A DNA stretch of 64,000 bases, from assembly GCA_023614405.1 (NCBI GenBank), contig CM042684.1:203304941-203368940 (forward strand). The letters are read 5' to 3'. The translations under genes were made by a program, and so were the position numbers. Origin of the DNA: Avena insularis (lineage: Eukaryota; Streptophyta; Magnoliopsida; Poales; Poaceae). Under the pieces are notes generated by a model. It had not been told where the DNA came from. It did not search any database and was given only the letters and a program-made list of their open reading frames with translations. Positions 33,486 to 43,864 of this stretch are shown in pieces (position 1 is the stretch's first letter; every line of letters starts with the position of its first letter).

Positions 33486-34391
33486 TGATAAGGACATCCC
33501 TACAATGATACCTACCCCAATTGCTAATGATGATGTTCCAATTGCAAAGAAAGATCAATCCAATGAGATAAGGATTGGACCAATCACAAGAGCTCCTGCT
33601 AAGCTACTAGAACAATAGGTGAACTTGTTTCTTAATGAACCTGGTGTTTTAATTAATGAGAATTTTATACTACCTAAGTCTTTGAATTATTGCATGATCA
33701 GGTACTTAGGAGAAGAAGGCGTAGCACGGAGCGAGGAGCTAATGGAACAAGGCGTGTTAATCAATGAAGAATGCGCGAGGGTGGAGAGGGAGGAAGCGCA
33801 AGGAGCACAGAAGATTGAAGATCAACACTTGGTGGACAATCTCTGGACATGCGAAGAGAACGCCACTTTTCTACGCCACGGCAGCTACTATGGCATGAAG
33901 CGAGTCCTTTTACGCCGCCATTGCCATGGCAGAAAGCAGGCAGAATTCTGCCACGGCAGAAACCTGAACCGAACCAACTTTAGGTCGGTTTGTACCCTTA
34001 GTTGGGTGGGACCAACTCGGATCCACCCTTAGGCCGCCGCCCCCAGACTCATAAATAGATGGGGCGCACTTCTATCTAGGGTTAGACCACGTTAAAATAT
34101 TTTGGAGATGTTTCTTTCATAGAACCTCTGGAATTACCCTGTGTTCGAATTCTACAACTATAATTGAGTGTGATCTGTTGTTCCATTGGGAATTAGTAGA
34201 TTGTATACTACCGTTCGTGGTCACGGCTGCGTGCGCAAGAGCGTGGTGTTGTGAATATCCTACAAGGTTCGAGAGCTGTTGCATTGGCATCAGGGATCGA
34301 GCGGGAGAGTTCATAGCTACAGGCTAGTTATCTTTCATCCACCATCACCATCGACAAGTGCTTGATGAGAAGATCGGGCCACCCCATATCA
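33486..34391 (+). repeat. 3' LTR of A1
   Basis: 906 bp, TGATAAGGACATCCC ... GGGCCACCCCATATCA, followed by the TSD GTGTA. It contains the Pol-tail frame with a TAG near 33616, palindromes near 33865-33960 (such as TTCTGCCACGGCAGAA) and CATAAATAG near 34050. It differs from the 5' LTR at many single positions, so the insertion is not recent. Confidence 0.95.
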
Positions 34392-34770
34392 GTGTAGATT
34401 GTGATGAGTGCAACGCTTGTTTCTATGAGGATTGTACTCTCGACTCCTACCGCCAAGGAAAGTAGATGCTATTTTGTTCATACCTCGTCCTACTATTTTT
34501 CTCCTATGCATGTGTAGTGTATTTCTATAGATATTGTGTAGGGATTACTATGCTATGCTATATCCTATATATTGTGGTAGGAATTCCTTGTAGTTGAGCC
34601 CCATTCAGTAGAAGTGCTTAGACCTGCTGTGAAGACGGGGGAAAGGGATCACATTATGGTGATGTATGTGCTTGTTTAAAACTAAAACAACATAATGTTA
34701 ATGAACTACCTGGGCAGAATGGTTGGTTTGTCAATAGAGTGTGGATAATGGAGGGGAATGCCGCCCAGGG
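34392..34770 (+). repeat. 3' LTR of C, block 3
   Basis: It begins with the right GTGTA of A1 and ends with CAGGG (34766-34770), the left TSD of A2. It is non-coding and joins block 2 on the left and block 4 on the right. Confidence 0.72.
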
Positions 34771-35665
34771 TGATAAGGGGTGGCCTGATCTTCTCGTTGA
34801 GCATGTCGTAGATGATGGTGGATGTAATGGGGATAACTTGTGGGATGTTGTGAATCACCGGCTGTTCCCGCGTTGCCAATGCAACAGATCTCAACCCAGA
34901 TGGTATTCACAACTTCACATACTTGCGCACGTAGCCGCCGACCACGAAGCAGTTTGCAATCTACCAATTCCCAATGGAACAGCAAAAAACACGAGAACTT
35001 TCAGTAGAAAACTCCAGATCGAATCAAAGTGGAGGTATGGTAGATATTCCTGATCGAATCAAAGAGGAACATATAATTTCAGATGAATGCTTGCAGCAGT
35101 TCAACGAAACAAGTATTGGTTTCATCTAAACATGGTTTAACCCTAATTGCGGCGGCTGTGGGGATACTTAAAGAGGTTGGGGCGAGCTCCCCACAAACCA
35201 GGCCTAAAACCAGCCTTATTTTGGCCCAAACTAACCCGGTTCGACTCAAACTGATACATATCGACCCATAGATGGGTTCGGCCTAATTGGCGCGCAGGCC
35301 AAACATCGTCGAACACCTCAAACGTGTATTTCTTGGTGCGCCACATCCCTCTCTTGATCATACATGATTTCCTCATTGTCTCCTAGTGCGCCTTCCTCCC
35401 TCTCCTCCCTCGCGCACACATTGGTGATCAACACGTCTGGTTCCTCTTGATGGATCTCTTCTCCTCCTCGCGCAATGCTTGTGTTATCAACAAACCTAGT
35501 AATCACACACAGTGCAATAACTTAGGTAGTATAAAATTCCGATTATCACAAACATTAATTCCAACTAGGAAAGAATTAACCTTATATAAATTATTGGTTA
35601 GGCTTAATATTTCCTTCCATCTGAGACAATTAGAATCATCATATTCATAGAATATATCCTCATCA
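34771..35665 (-). repeat. 3' LTR of A2
   Basis: 895 bp, same length as its partner. On the minus strand it encodes a Pol-tail relative (VNSFLVGINV, NFILPKLLHC, then after a TG insertion ITRFVDNTSIARGGEE and AREEREEG). The tract 35311-35665 is identical to 39225-39579. A polypurine-type run follows on the inner side (35666-35681). Confidence 0.93.
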
Positions 35666-35681
35666 TCCTCCCTTTCTTCAT
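35666..35681 (-). promoter_or_regulatory. Polypurine tract of A2
   Basis: On the minus strand GAAGAAAGGGAGGA lies directly before the LTR start TGATGAGGATA. Confidence 0.75.
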
Positions 35682-36545
35682 GAAAAGCCGTCCTCGGCTT
35701 TGGATAAGCTGAAAATGGAAGAAACAAAAAGAACAACGTGTACGCAGAATAGATGTATTTATAACCCATTGTAGCAGTTTTAGAAAACACAATGATTATT
35801 CCCAAATGTCAATATGGAAACATGTAACACAACTTGACATCTGGAAGAAGTGACCATTGCATCAAATAGTAACCATAATTGCAGATGTAAGTGAAGTTCA
35901 TATAGTCAGGATCACAAAGAAAAACACATATGTATATATTCTTATTGTTCAGTATCAACTCTAGTGTTCTCACAGAAGATCTATGATCAAATTTCATGGT
36001 AGCCAAATCAACCCAACTCAGAAAATGCAAATCATTAGAAAGTGGATACCATGCTTCAACTGCACTACTCTGATATGTATAACAAGTAGATGACCAAACA
36101 GTGGTGCAATTAGTTTTATGTTCAGTATTATACCTAGTATGTAAGAAGCAACTTATTTTGCAAATATAAGTGAAGCAAAAATCAGTACAACTAGGCATCA
36201 ATTCGTGGACAGACAACAAGAATATGATAAATCACATCCAATTCTAGGAAAAACCGAACCAACCAACATATGTAAAGTTACTTTTGTTGGCTGCTCAATA
36301 TCAACTAGAGCAGAATGTATATTTATACTATCGGGAACATGAGCTACTGTCCCAAAGCAATCAGAAATTCGCACATTGCATACTTGACTAAAAACATTAA
36401 GATCGAAATCAACAAGTCTATCACAAGTAATGCATATGTGATCCACCAGAAAACAATCATTCATGCTATATTCACCACTTAGATGAAAAGTGAAACAAGA
36501 AACATAGGTGCTAGAATTTAGATATGAAATTTTAGAAATCTTATT
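35682..36545 (-). pseudogene. Downstream reading frames of A2, function unknown
   Basis: After TAG 36546 the protease-like frame continues, open for 115 more codons to 36198 (Cys- and Val-rich, for example DHICITCDRLVDFDLNVF). An overlapping 136-codon frame (35809-36219) follows, also Cys- and Tyr-rich. I recognise no domain in either, and A3 does not retain this part for comparison. It may be non-coding element sequence. Confidence 0.35.
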
Positions 36546-37517
36546 CTAAGCACAATGCAATCTAATAGGTTCATTTAGCATAATAGAATATAAAATATCA
36601 GAAGGTGGAATACGAGCAAGCACTTCCTTATGTGTAATCACTACTACATGCTTAAAATTCAGATTTTGCAAAGCATCACATGGTGCTGAAATTTTTGTGC
36701 TTGTCAAGTCACAAGAATCAACTAGCAAAGGAATAGACTGACCGAATGCCTCATTGGCTGGTTGCATACCCAAATCAGTACCATTATCAATGTCATCCTC
36801 CTCAGATATAGTAGGTACTAGAACCTCTTTCTCAAATGATGATGCAGGTTGTACCACTTGCTGCTCCCTTTCTTCAAAACCAAGTTGCATATCACAAGAC
36901 ACAACACTAGGAGTAGAGATGATCATGTTAGTAGAAACCTCATAAGTCTCATCAACTCCCACTCTTAGTTTTTCTGGATCAACATGGAGTTTTATTATGG
37001 TGGTTATAGGTGGACGTAAGTTTTGACACCTAATCTCCTGAAATTGCTTAATGGTACTAGGTGCTAACCACGTGTGCTTCCTATTCCAAAATATGGAAGG
37101 ATAAGAATAACCACTATAAAAAACAACCTGAAATTGATCACACCAATGTTTTCCCAGCATAAGATGATAGGAATTAAACACTCTAGGAACTACATCACAC
37201 CGAATATATTTAGTATGGCCATAAATGGTGAGAGAAAGCAATGTGTCCGGACTAACTTGTAGTGCATGATTAGAAGTGGCTAGCGAATATGGAAAAGTTT
37301 TTGAATATGTATGCAACTGTAGCTTTTCAACAACCTAAACACTAACCAAGTTCATTAACGAACAATTATCAATGATAATAGCAGCATGTCTACCATTGAT
37401 GTCTGCCGTGAAGTGGAACAAACCCGAAGTAGGCGCCACTCCAACATCCTCCTCCCAAAAAGAGTTGATGCAAAGAAACTTCAATGGTAATGGAAACCTC
37501 AAAGGATCAGTTTTCAT
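36546..37517 (-). pseudogene. Protease-like protein of A2 with degenerate active site
   Basis: From ATG 37517 the minus-strand frame reads to 36546 with one TAG at 37335 (A3 has a sense codon there). The retropepsin fold is recognisable by AAIIIDNCSLMNLVSV (active site DNCS instead of DGGS), KYIRCDVVPRVFNSYHLMLG and KHWCDQF. A long linker follows with STNMIISTPSVVSCDM and APCDALQNLNFKHVVVITHK. It stops at LNEPIRLHCA, where autonomous A elements continue into RT. Catalysis is unlikely; a structural or packaging role is a guess. Confidence 0.7.
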
Positions 37518-38671
37518 TGTTAGTTAATACAAATAAGGTGGTAGCAAAGCATATATACGGTGGAAACTCTCAACTCACTCAAAACTGAAAAGAATGTGGA
37601 TCTTACTGTTCCAAAGTGAATAGGATAGTTTACCAACTTGTATTAGCAGCACATACACGGATGTGACGAAGCGAATACCGAGGGCAAAAGCTATCACACG
37701 ACAACCAGGGGTATAAGGTGGAGCTTGGTATGGATACCTAACAACACCAATTCAGAAATCCTAGTGCTGATCGTATGACACAGACCCACGGAAACACACA
37801 CGGTGGAGATAAATAGGGAAATTGCAACTATAAAAAAAGAGCTAAAAATTGATATATGTTGGAGTAATGCTCGTGTTGCAATGCACAAGGAGAGACGCTA
37901 GCAATGTCTCAACGAAATAGGCATAAGATTGCTAAACTGAGCAGCCCGCAGAGCACTAAGCATGCTAGTCTCGTAGGATAGTTTTAGACACTAAGAAAGG
38001 CTTACTAAGGCTCACAAGGATAGGTACGCTATGTGGACTCAGTAAAAAAAATTGACCTAAGAATTGGTCTCTGCCACGGTAGAAAAACGGTCTAAAATCC
38101 TGCCGCAGCAGGATGGCGGCAGAATTTTTTTCTCGTACTAGCACAGACTGGTCTGTCCCCAGGCATGGACACAGCGATGGATTTTTTTTAACGTGAGGCA
38201 GCTCACGCAAAGGCCGAGACTCGTCTATGGTCAAGCGAGGCTAGCGATCTATTCTTTTTTTACTTGTTGGAAACGTGAAGAGACTCACGTCCAGATCACG
38301 ATCAGATTGCTTTTTTCTTCTTTCTTTCTAAACGGATCTACAACCCCAAATCAAACAACTAGAGAACATATCTAGTAGATCTAAAATCCAAGAACACGAC
38401 GAACAGCCTCAAGAACAAGAGAAACAGTCTAGAAACAGTCTATGGACTCCGACAAAGGAACAAAAACAGACGAAGATTAGACAAAAACTACGACTCAGAT
38501 TTAGAAGAAAGGCTACACAAAAGGACTACGATCAGCAACAAGAACTCACGAACAGTGTTATCTAGGCTATGGCAAAGAACTATGAACCCTAATCTTTTTG
38601 TGTGGCTTTTTCTGTATAGGACAAAAACAACTAATCTATGGGATGAATTGCTCACCGAGTAAACCTGAGAA
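37518..38671 (-). other. Leader of A2
   Basis: Non-coding sequence between primer site and the protease-like frame. On the minus strand it contains two or three CTGCC..GGCAG units (38070-38125: CTGCCACGGTAG, CTGCCGCAGCAG). Purine- or pyrimidine-rich stretches lie near 38175 and 38260-38330. No gag-like frame is visible. Confidence 0.6.
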
Positions 38672-38681
38672 TCTGATACCA
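38672..38681 (-). promoter_or_regulatory. Primer binding site of A2
   Basis: On the minus strand TGGTATCAGA begins 3 bases after the LTR, identical to A1. Confidence 0.85.
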
Positions 38682-38684
38682 AGA

Positions 38685-39579
38685 TGATAAGGGGTGGCCC
38701 GATCTTCTTGTTGAGCATGTCGTAGATGATGGTGGATGTAATGGGGATAACTTGTGGGATGCTGTGAATCACCGGCTGTTCCCTCGTTGCCAATACAACA
38801 GATCTCAACCCAGATGGTATTCGCAACTTCACACACTTGCGCACGGAGCCGCCGACCACGAAGCGGTTTGCAATCTACCAATTCCCAATGAAACAGCAGA
38901 AAACACGAGAACTTTTAGTAGAAAACTCCAGATCGAATCAAAGTGGAGGTATGGTAGATATTCCTGATCAAATCAAAGAGGAACATATAATTTCAGATGA
39001 ATGCTTGCAGCAGTTCAACGAAACAAGTATTGGTTTAATCTAAACATGGTCTAACCCTAATTGCGGCGGCTGTGGGGATACTTAAAGAGGTTGGGGCGAG
39101 CTCCCCACAAACCAGGCCTAAAACCAGCCTTATTTTGGCCCAAACTGACCCGGTTCGACTCAAACTGATACATACCGACCCATAGATGGGTTCGGCCTAA
39201 TTGGCGCGCATGCCAAACATCGTGGAACACCTCAAACGTGTATTTCTTGGTGCGCCACATCCCTCTCTTGATCATACATGATTTCCTCATTGTCTCCTAG
39301 TGCGCCTTCCTCCCTCTCCTCCCTCGCGCACACATTGGTGATCAACACGTCTGGTTCCTCTTGATGGATCTCTTCTCCTCCTCGCGCAATGCTTGTGTTA
39401 TCAACAAACCTAGTAATCACACACAGTGCAATAACTTAGGTAGTATAAAATTCCGATTATCACAAACATTAATTCCAACTAGGAAAGAATTAACCTTATA
39501 TAAATTATTGGTTAGGCTTAATATTTCCTTCCATCTGAGACAATTAGAATCATCATATTCATAGAATATATCCTCATCA
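38685..39579 (-). repeat. 5' LTR of A2
   Basis: 895 bp; ends at TCATCA 39579 followed by the TSD CAGGG. Sequence as for the 3' LTR, with 19 hand-counted substitutions and no length change. Confidence 0.93.
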
Positions 39580-40448
39580 CAGGGTACTGAGAAGGATTGG
39601 TTCTCTTTGTTAAAGTAGCTTACGTGTGCAACCATGTGCCAGTAAGAAATGGATGGCTGGTTGGACTTAGTAGGTCATGGTGATCCGAACCCAGCGTAGC
39701 CAGAGATGTAGTGAATGGTAGGTTGGGACCGGTGCGTAGTGGGGTTTGGAGATCTGCTTCCCGAAAAGTCTCATCTTGGTCTTCTCCCTATCATCACACA
39801 ATATGAGTATGGTGGTACGAGATGGGTTGGCCAGGTCATATGGGTAAAGTGTACAAACCCCTGCAGGGTGTAAAACTAAGTACTTAGCCGTGTCCCCGGT
39901 TACAGACGACTGAGTTGCTTGATGTTGAGACTATGACATATTCTCACTCATCCTTATTTCCTAATTACTAAAACTTGATGGGTGAACCTAATGGGTTGCT
40001 GTGAAACAAATGGTTTACGAAAGTAGGATAAATGTGTTCGAAAAGTGCAAGCTAGCCAAAGGTCCACTAGCCAAATAAGCATGTAGATGCTAGGTGCATT
40101 GTCTCTTTTACATTAGCGCTACTTGCCATACATTCCATGTATTCACACTTCGGGGCTGCTACGTTTCATGTTGCAGGTTATTCTAATTCCGAGTGATCGT
40201 ATAGGTCGCGGTACTCCACTCGACACCTGTTCCCTTGTGGGCAATTTGAAGATGGAGTAGTTATCTTTATTTATGTTGCTACTTGAATAATGTGTAAGCT
40301 AGCTCTCGAGCTAAGCGAATATTGTAATAATTGAATCTTCTGGATCTTCGTTATTTACGATACACGGATTATTAATTTGTTATTTCATCTATGTTCTATG
40401 TAAGCCAATGAACCGATCCAGGGATTGGCATGTTGCATAGAAGCTACA
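39580..40448 (+). repeat. 3' LTR of C, block 4 (end)
   Basis: It starts with the right CAGGG of A2 and runs to GCTACA at 40448, which pairs with the TGTA-type start expected of this LTR class. It includes the GC-balanced stretch ccctgcagggtgtaaaac near 39860. The exact end is inferred, since the partner LTR is missing. Confidence 0.65.
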
Positions 40449-40468
40449 ATCTTTTCAGTACTATAGTA

Positions 40469-41695
40469 TTACATATCCATAGCACAACTCATACTCATAT
40501 GTTCATTTAGCATGATGGAAAACACAATATCAACTGGTGGTATTTGAGCAAGTATTTCTTTATGTGTAATCAGTACCACATGATCAAAATTGGAATTTGG
40601 TAAACTATCACATGGTGCTGAAATAGTAGTGTAAGGCAAATCACAAGGAGGCTTTAGTAAAGGAATAGGCTCACAATATGTCGCACATGTTGGATGAAGC
40701 TCCAAATCAGTACCAATTTCATCAACAATCTCCTCAGTTGTAGTAGGTAGTAAAACATCCTCCGCAAGTGACAATGCATAGTCCGACGATGCAGGTTGTA
40801 AAATAGATTGCTCCCTATGTTCAAAAGCAATATGCATAGCACAAGAAACAATACCAGGAGTAGAGATGATTACATTAGTAGAAATATCCTCACATGTATT
40901 AGCATCTACTGCACTGGTGTTTTCTTTTTCTCTCATACTCTTAGAATGGATGCTCTGAACCTCACGTTTAGTAGAATCACACAACTCACTTTTGATAACA
41001 CTCTCACTCAGCTTGGCTATGTGGCTCTCATTCTCACATGGGTTGTAATGCACACCGTGTTTAAGATGAAAAATAATAGAATTGTCACCATTCATCATGA
41101 CCTAGTACTTAGTAGACAAACTGAACTCTTTTGTCCTCTCCTTGCAAAGAAGATGATACTCATGAAATTTGTCGGCTGAAATCCTGAGCATAGCACGCCT
41201 CTTCATGTTCCATTTGAAAGAAATCCTTCCAACAACAGGACATATTTGAGCGTCAAACCTCCTTCTCCAAGGTTCTCCCAATAGTATGTGACAAGACTCA
41301 AGTGGTATAGGAGATACATCACAGCGCACAATCTTAGTATGCTCTTTAAAAGTCATAGGAACATTAGCGGTGTGTGAAATCAGCAATGTGCCATATGATG
41401 AATGCAAGAGATATGGCACCGCACGGGCACATGTGGGTAGCTGCAGCTTTTGTACAACTTCAATGCTGATCAAATTAAGAGTAGAGTTGTTATCAATGGT
41501 AATGGAAGCACATCGCTCACCAATCATCACACTATGGTGGAAAAGACCGTCACCATCAAAAATACCGCGTTATTCCTTCCAAAATGTTCCACTACAACGC
41601 CAATTGTGGAAGAATTTGTACCTATAGGTCTCCGCATTATCTGTAACATCATTGGCCTCCATTTCCTGCATCACATCAACACTACTAGAAGACAT
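40469..41695 (-). pseudogene. Protease-like protein of A3 with degenerate active site
   Basis: The start ATG at 41693-41695 sits in AATCATGTCTTCTAGT, the same context as the A1 gag start, so gag has been deleted between start and protease. After MSSSSVDVMQEMEAND the frame has TAA at 41570, then CASITIDNNSTLNLISIEVV (active site DNNS), VRCDVSPIPLESCHILLGEPW and FKWNMKRRAML. TAG stands at 41102, then a linker with STNVIISTPGIVSCAM and FDHVVLITHKEILAQIPP, ending at 40469. It aligns with A2 over its whole length. Confidence 0.75.
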
Positions 41696-42810
41696 GATTA
41701 GTACATTAGTGCACAAAACAACATCTGGTGGTGGAACTCTCACAACTCACTCAAAACTGACAAGAAAGCAGATCTTACTGTTCCAAAGTGAATATTGATG
41801 CTTACCAATTCAAAATCAAAGACTTATGCACTGATGTGATGAAGTGAATATCAAAGGTATAGAGAATGATCGCAGGGCACACAAGTTATTTATGGTGGAG
41901 CTCTAGGTATGGTATCCTATCTACACCACAAACAAGTCGTAGTGCTGATCGTATAACAACCCAAGAAACACACACATGGAGATAAACGTGGAAATGCAAC
42001 TATGAAAGGTGTTGCACTACGCTGGAGAGATACTAGCAAAGCTCAAAGTAAACAGGCACAAGATTGCTCAATCTACCGGTGCACAAAGATATCACTAGGC
42101 CTCTTGCTCAATTCTCCCTTTCTTTTTCTCTTTCTTTTGTATAGCTTCCTTTTATTTTTGCTTTTTTTGCTATGTTGCTTTTTCTCTCTTTTTTTGAATA
42201 TATGTCACACACCGCCAAATTACAAAGAACAACACCAAAATCCTAGGAGCAGCCTGTAGGAGCGGAAACTAGTATCAATGGGCAAGTTCCTACACCTTTG
42301 AAATAGAATGGATGTGGCTAAAGTTAAGGAAAAGTGCAATTTTTACACTTTGTAAGTCTGGCTGCCGTGGCAGAAAAACAACGCAAAAATGTGCCGTGGC
42401 AGAAAAATTTCTGCCGAGCGTAAAAAACGAAAAAGTGCTTAGTGGCAGAAACCGAGTGGCGTAGAAGGACTCGCGATAGAGAAACAGGCCGTTTCTGTGC
42501 CACGGCAGAAGTCGGGAGATTTTTTTTCTGACTTGCCAAGTAGTACACAATGAGGACTCTTGTATGGATCGGATCTATCTTTGTGGCGGCGGAAAAATAA
42601 TGGTGGAAACAACTAGAACAACTAGAAAACAAATCTGCAAAGAACAGATCTAGATCTAGACTAAAAGAGGAACACGACCAGCAACTATTACTCGTCTACG
42701 ATGTAATCTAGGCTATGGAAACTCTTTTTGTGGGCCTTTTTCTGTATAGGACGAAAAACAAGATCTAATCTATGGATGGATTTGTGGATTGCTTACCGAG
42801 GCAACGAGGA
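41696..42810 (-). other. Leader of A3
   Basis: Non-coding. Palindrome-type units lie at 42360-42510 (CTGCCGTGGCAG twice, TGCCACGGCAGA once). The pyrimidine-rich stretch near 42110-42200 corresponds to the purine-rich part of the A1 leader. Confidence 0.7.
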
Positions 42811-42822
42811 GCTCTGATACCA
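42811..42822 (-). promoter_or_regulatory. Primer binding site of A3
   Basis: On the minus strand TGGTATCAGAGC is a perfect 12-base match to the initiator-Met tRNA primer site. It lies 3 bases from the LTR. Confidence 0.88.
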
Positions 42823-42825
42823 AGA

Positions 42826-43731
42826 TGATACGGGGTGGCCCGATCCTCTCAGCAAGCACTTGTCGATGGTGATGGTGGATGATAGATAACTAGCATGTAG
42901 CTATAAACTCTCCTGCTCGATCCCTGATGCCAATGCAACAACTCTCAAAACCTTGTAGGATATTCACAACACCACGCTCTTGCGCACACAACCGTGACCA
43001 CAGACGGTAGTATGCAATCTACTAATTCCCAATGGAACAACAGATCACACTCAATTATAGTTGGTAATTCAAACACAGGGTAATTCTAGAGGTTCTATGA
43101 AAGAAACATCTCCAAAATATTTTAACATGGTCTAACCCTAAAAACCATGATTTACAGGCCTATATAAAGGCTGCTGGACGTCCAACATAGAGTTGGGGTC
43201 AAAACCAAACATATCTCTAACTTTCCTAACTTAAAAGGACTCTATTTGTAAACTGACAGAAAAAACGTCTGTCGACTTGTTTTGGTTGCCGCGCATAGCT
43301 CGTATCGAACCGGGAGACGTGCAAGTACCCGTTGGAAAGATCTTGGAATTATCTTTCCAGCAAGTACTTATTTGCTTAATTCGGAGTTGGTATGTGAAAA
43401 CCATGTCCGTTTCAATTTCAGAACTTCTGTCTGTCCGAATTGAACCTTCCTTCTTGGTCGCCTTCTAACTCTCGGTCGCCTTCGTTTTGATGATCTTCTC
43501 TTGCGCCTTCCTCCCGCTCCTCCCTCACGCATCCTCGGGCGATCATCATGCCGGACTCCTCTTGTAGCCCTTCTCCTCCTCGCGCCATGCTTGTTTCTCC
43601 AACGAACCTGATCATACATAAATGCATAGACTTAGGTAGTATAAAGTTTTTATAAATGAAAGCATCATGGTCAACTAGGAACGAATTCACCTGATAGTCA
43701 TTATTGATTTGACTCAATATTTCCTTCTAGT
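42826..43731 (-). repeat. 5' LTR of A3 (outer end missing)
   Basis: The inner end is TGATACGGGGTGGCCCGATC. A TATATAAAGG-like stretch lies near 43160. Homology to the A2 LTR is lost at about 43727-43733, where D leader sequence begins. The LTR is clearly diverged from both A1 and A2. Confidence 0.85.
43418..43717 (-). CDS. LTR-encoded Pol-tail peptide in A3, intact frame
   Basis: The 99-codon frame reads QVNSFLVDHDAF, KNFILPKSMHLCMIRFVGE, ARGGEGLQEESG and CVREEREEGARED, then a Glu/Asp/Arg-rich end. It aligns along its length with the A0/A1 tail although the surrounding LTR DNA has diverged strongly. Whether it is translated alone or was part of Pol cannot be told; in this element no Pol exists. 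Confidence 0.5.
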   Translation of the reverse strand: MSQINNDYQVNSFLVDHDAFIYKNFILPKSMHLCMIRFVGETSMARGGEGLQEESGMMIARGCVREEREEGAREDHQNEGDRELEGDQEGRFNSDRQKF

Positions 43732-43864
43732 TCAAAAAAAAGTGCTGGTGTTTCAAAAAAAAGCCACGATCTTTTCTGTTGGAATTGATCCCAGGATCTA
43801 TTACGTGTGAAAAAAAGGAAATATTTGATACGTACATATTTTGCTTGGTTTGTTACGTGATAAT

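Larger units (their letters stand above)
24575..34391 (+). mobile_element. A1: complete A-family (CRM-like) retrotransposon with internal tandem duplication
   Basis: The two LTRs are 903 and 906 bp. GTGTA flanks both ends (24570-24574 and 34392-34396). Between them lie a primer site, leader, gag, protease and RT-RNase H-integrase. The segment from the protease-RT linker to mid-integrase is present twice in tandem (28381-30583 and 30584-32784), making the element about 9.8 kb rather than about 7.6 kb. Multiple frameshifts and stops are present in both copies of the duplicated part, so it is defective. Confidence 0.96.
34771..39579 (-). mobile_element. A2: non-autonomous LTR retrotransposon with A-type signals
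   Basis: Two LTRs of 895 bp each (34771-35665 and 38685-39579) are flanked by CAGGG (34766-34770 and 39580-39584). On the minus strand the LTR reads TGATGAGGATATATTC ... GGCCACCCCTTATCA, followed by primer site TGGTATCAGA. The internal region is only 3.0 kb: leader, a protease-like reading frame with a degenerate active site, and a tail, with no zinc knuckle, RT, RNase H or integrase motif. LTRs differ at 19 of 895 sites by my hand count, all within the element-3' 540 bp of the LTR. Confidence 0.93.
13579..40448 (+). mobile_element. C: Tekay/Del-like chromovirus, host of three nested insertions
   Basis: The internal region (13579-18252) carries gag, CCHC, protease, RT, RNase H, integrase and a chromodomain. 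A 3' LTR follows in four blocks (18253-19318, 23925-24574, 34392-34770, 39580-40448), separated by S1, A1 and A2, each with its own TSD. Joined after removing one TSD copy each, the LTR is about 2.95 kb. The 5' LTR and primer site are absent; the left edge abuts inverted B0. Lineage call: FDTGAS protease, RT wording ([19 protein letters not shown]) and the chromodomain are of Tekay/Del type. Confidence 0.88.
40449..43731 (-). mobile_element. A3: truncated non-autonomous element related to A2
   Basis: On the minus strand: 5' LTR (42826 to about 43731, outer 60 bp or so missing), primer site, leader, and a protease-like frame ending at 40469. The 3' part with its LTR is absent, and the sequence abuts the end of the C LTR. 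The leader matches A1 (shared blocks near 42000-42110) and the protein matches A2. Confidence 0.85.

Noticed and set aside
35809..36219. 136-codon minus-strand frame in A2 as a host gene
   Set aside because: It lies inside the A2 element between protease-like frame and polypurine tract, with no recognisable domain; kept only as an unknown downstream frame.
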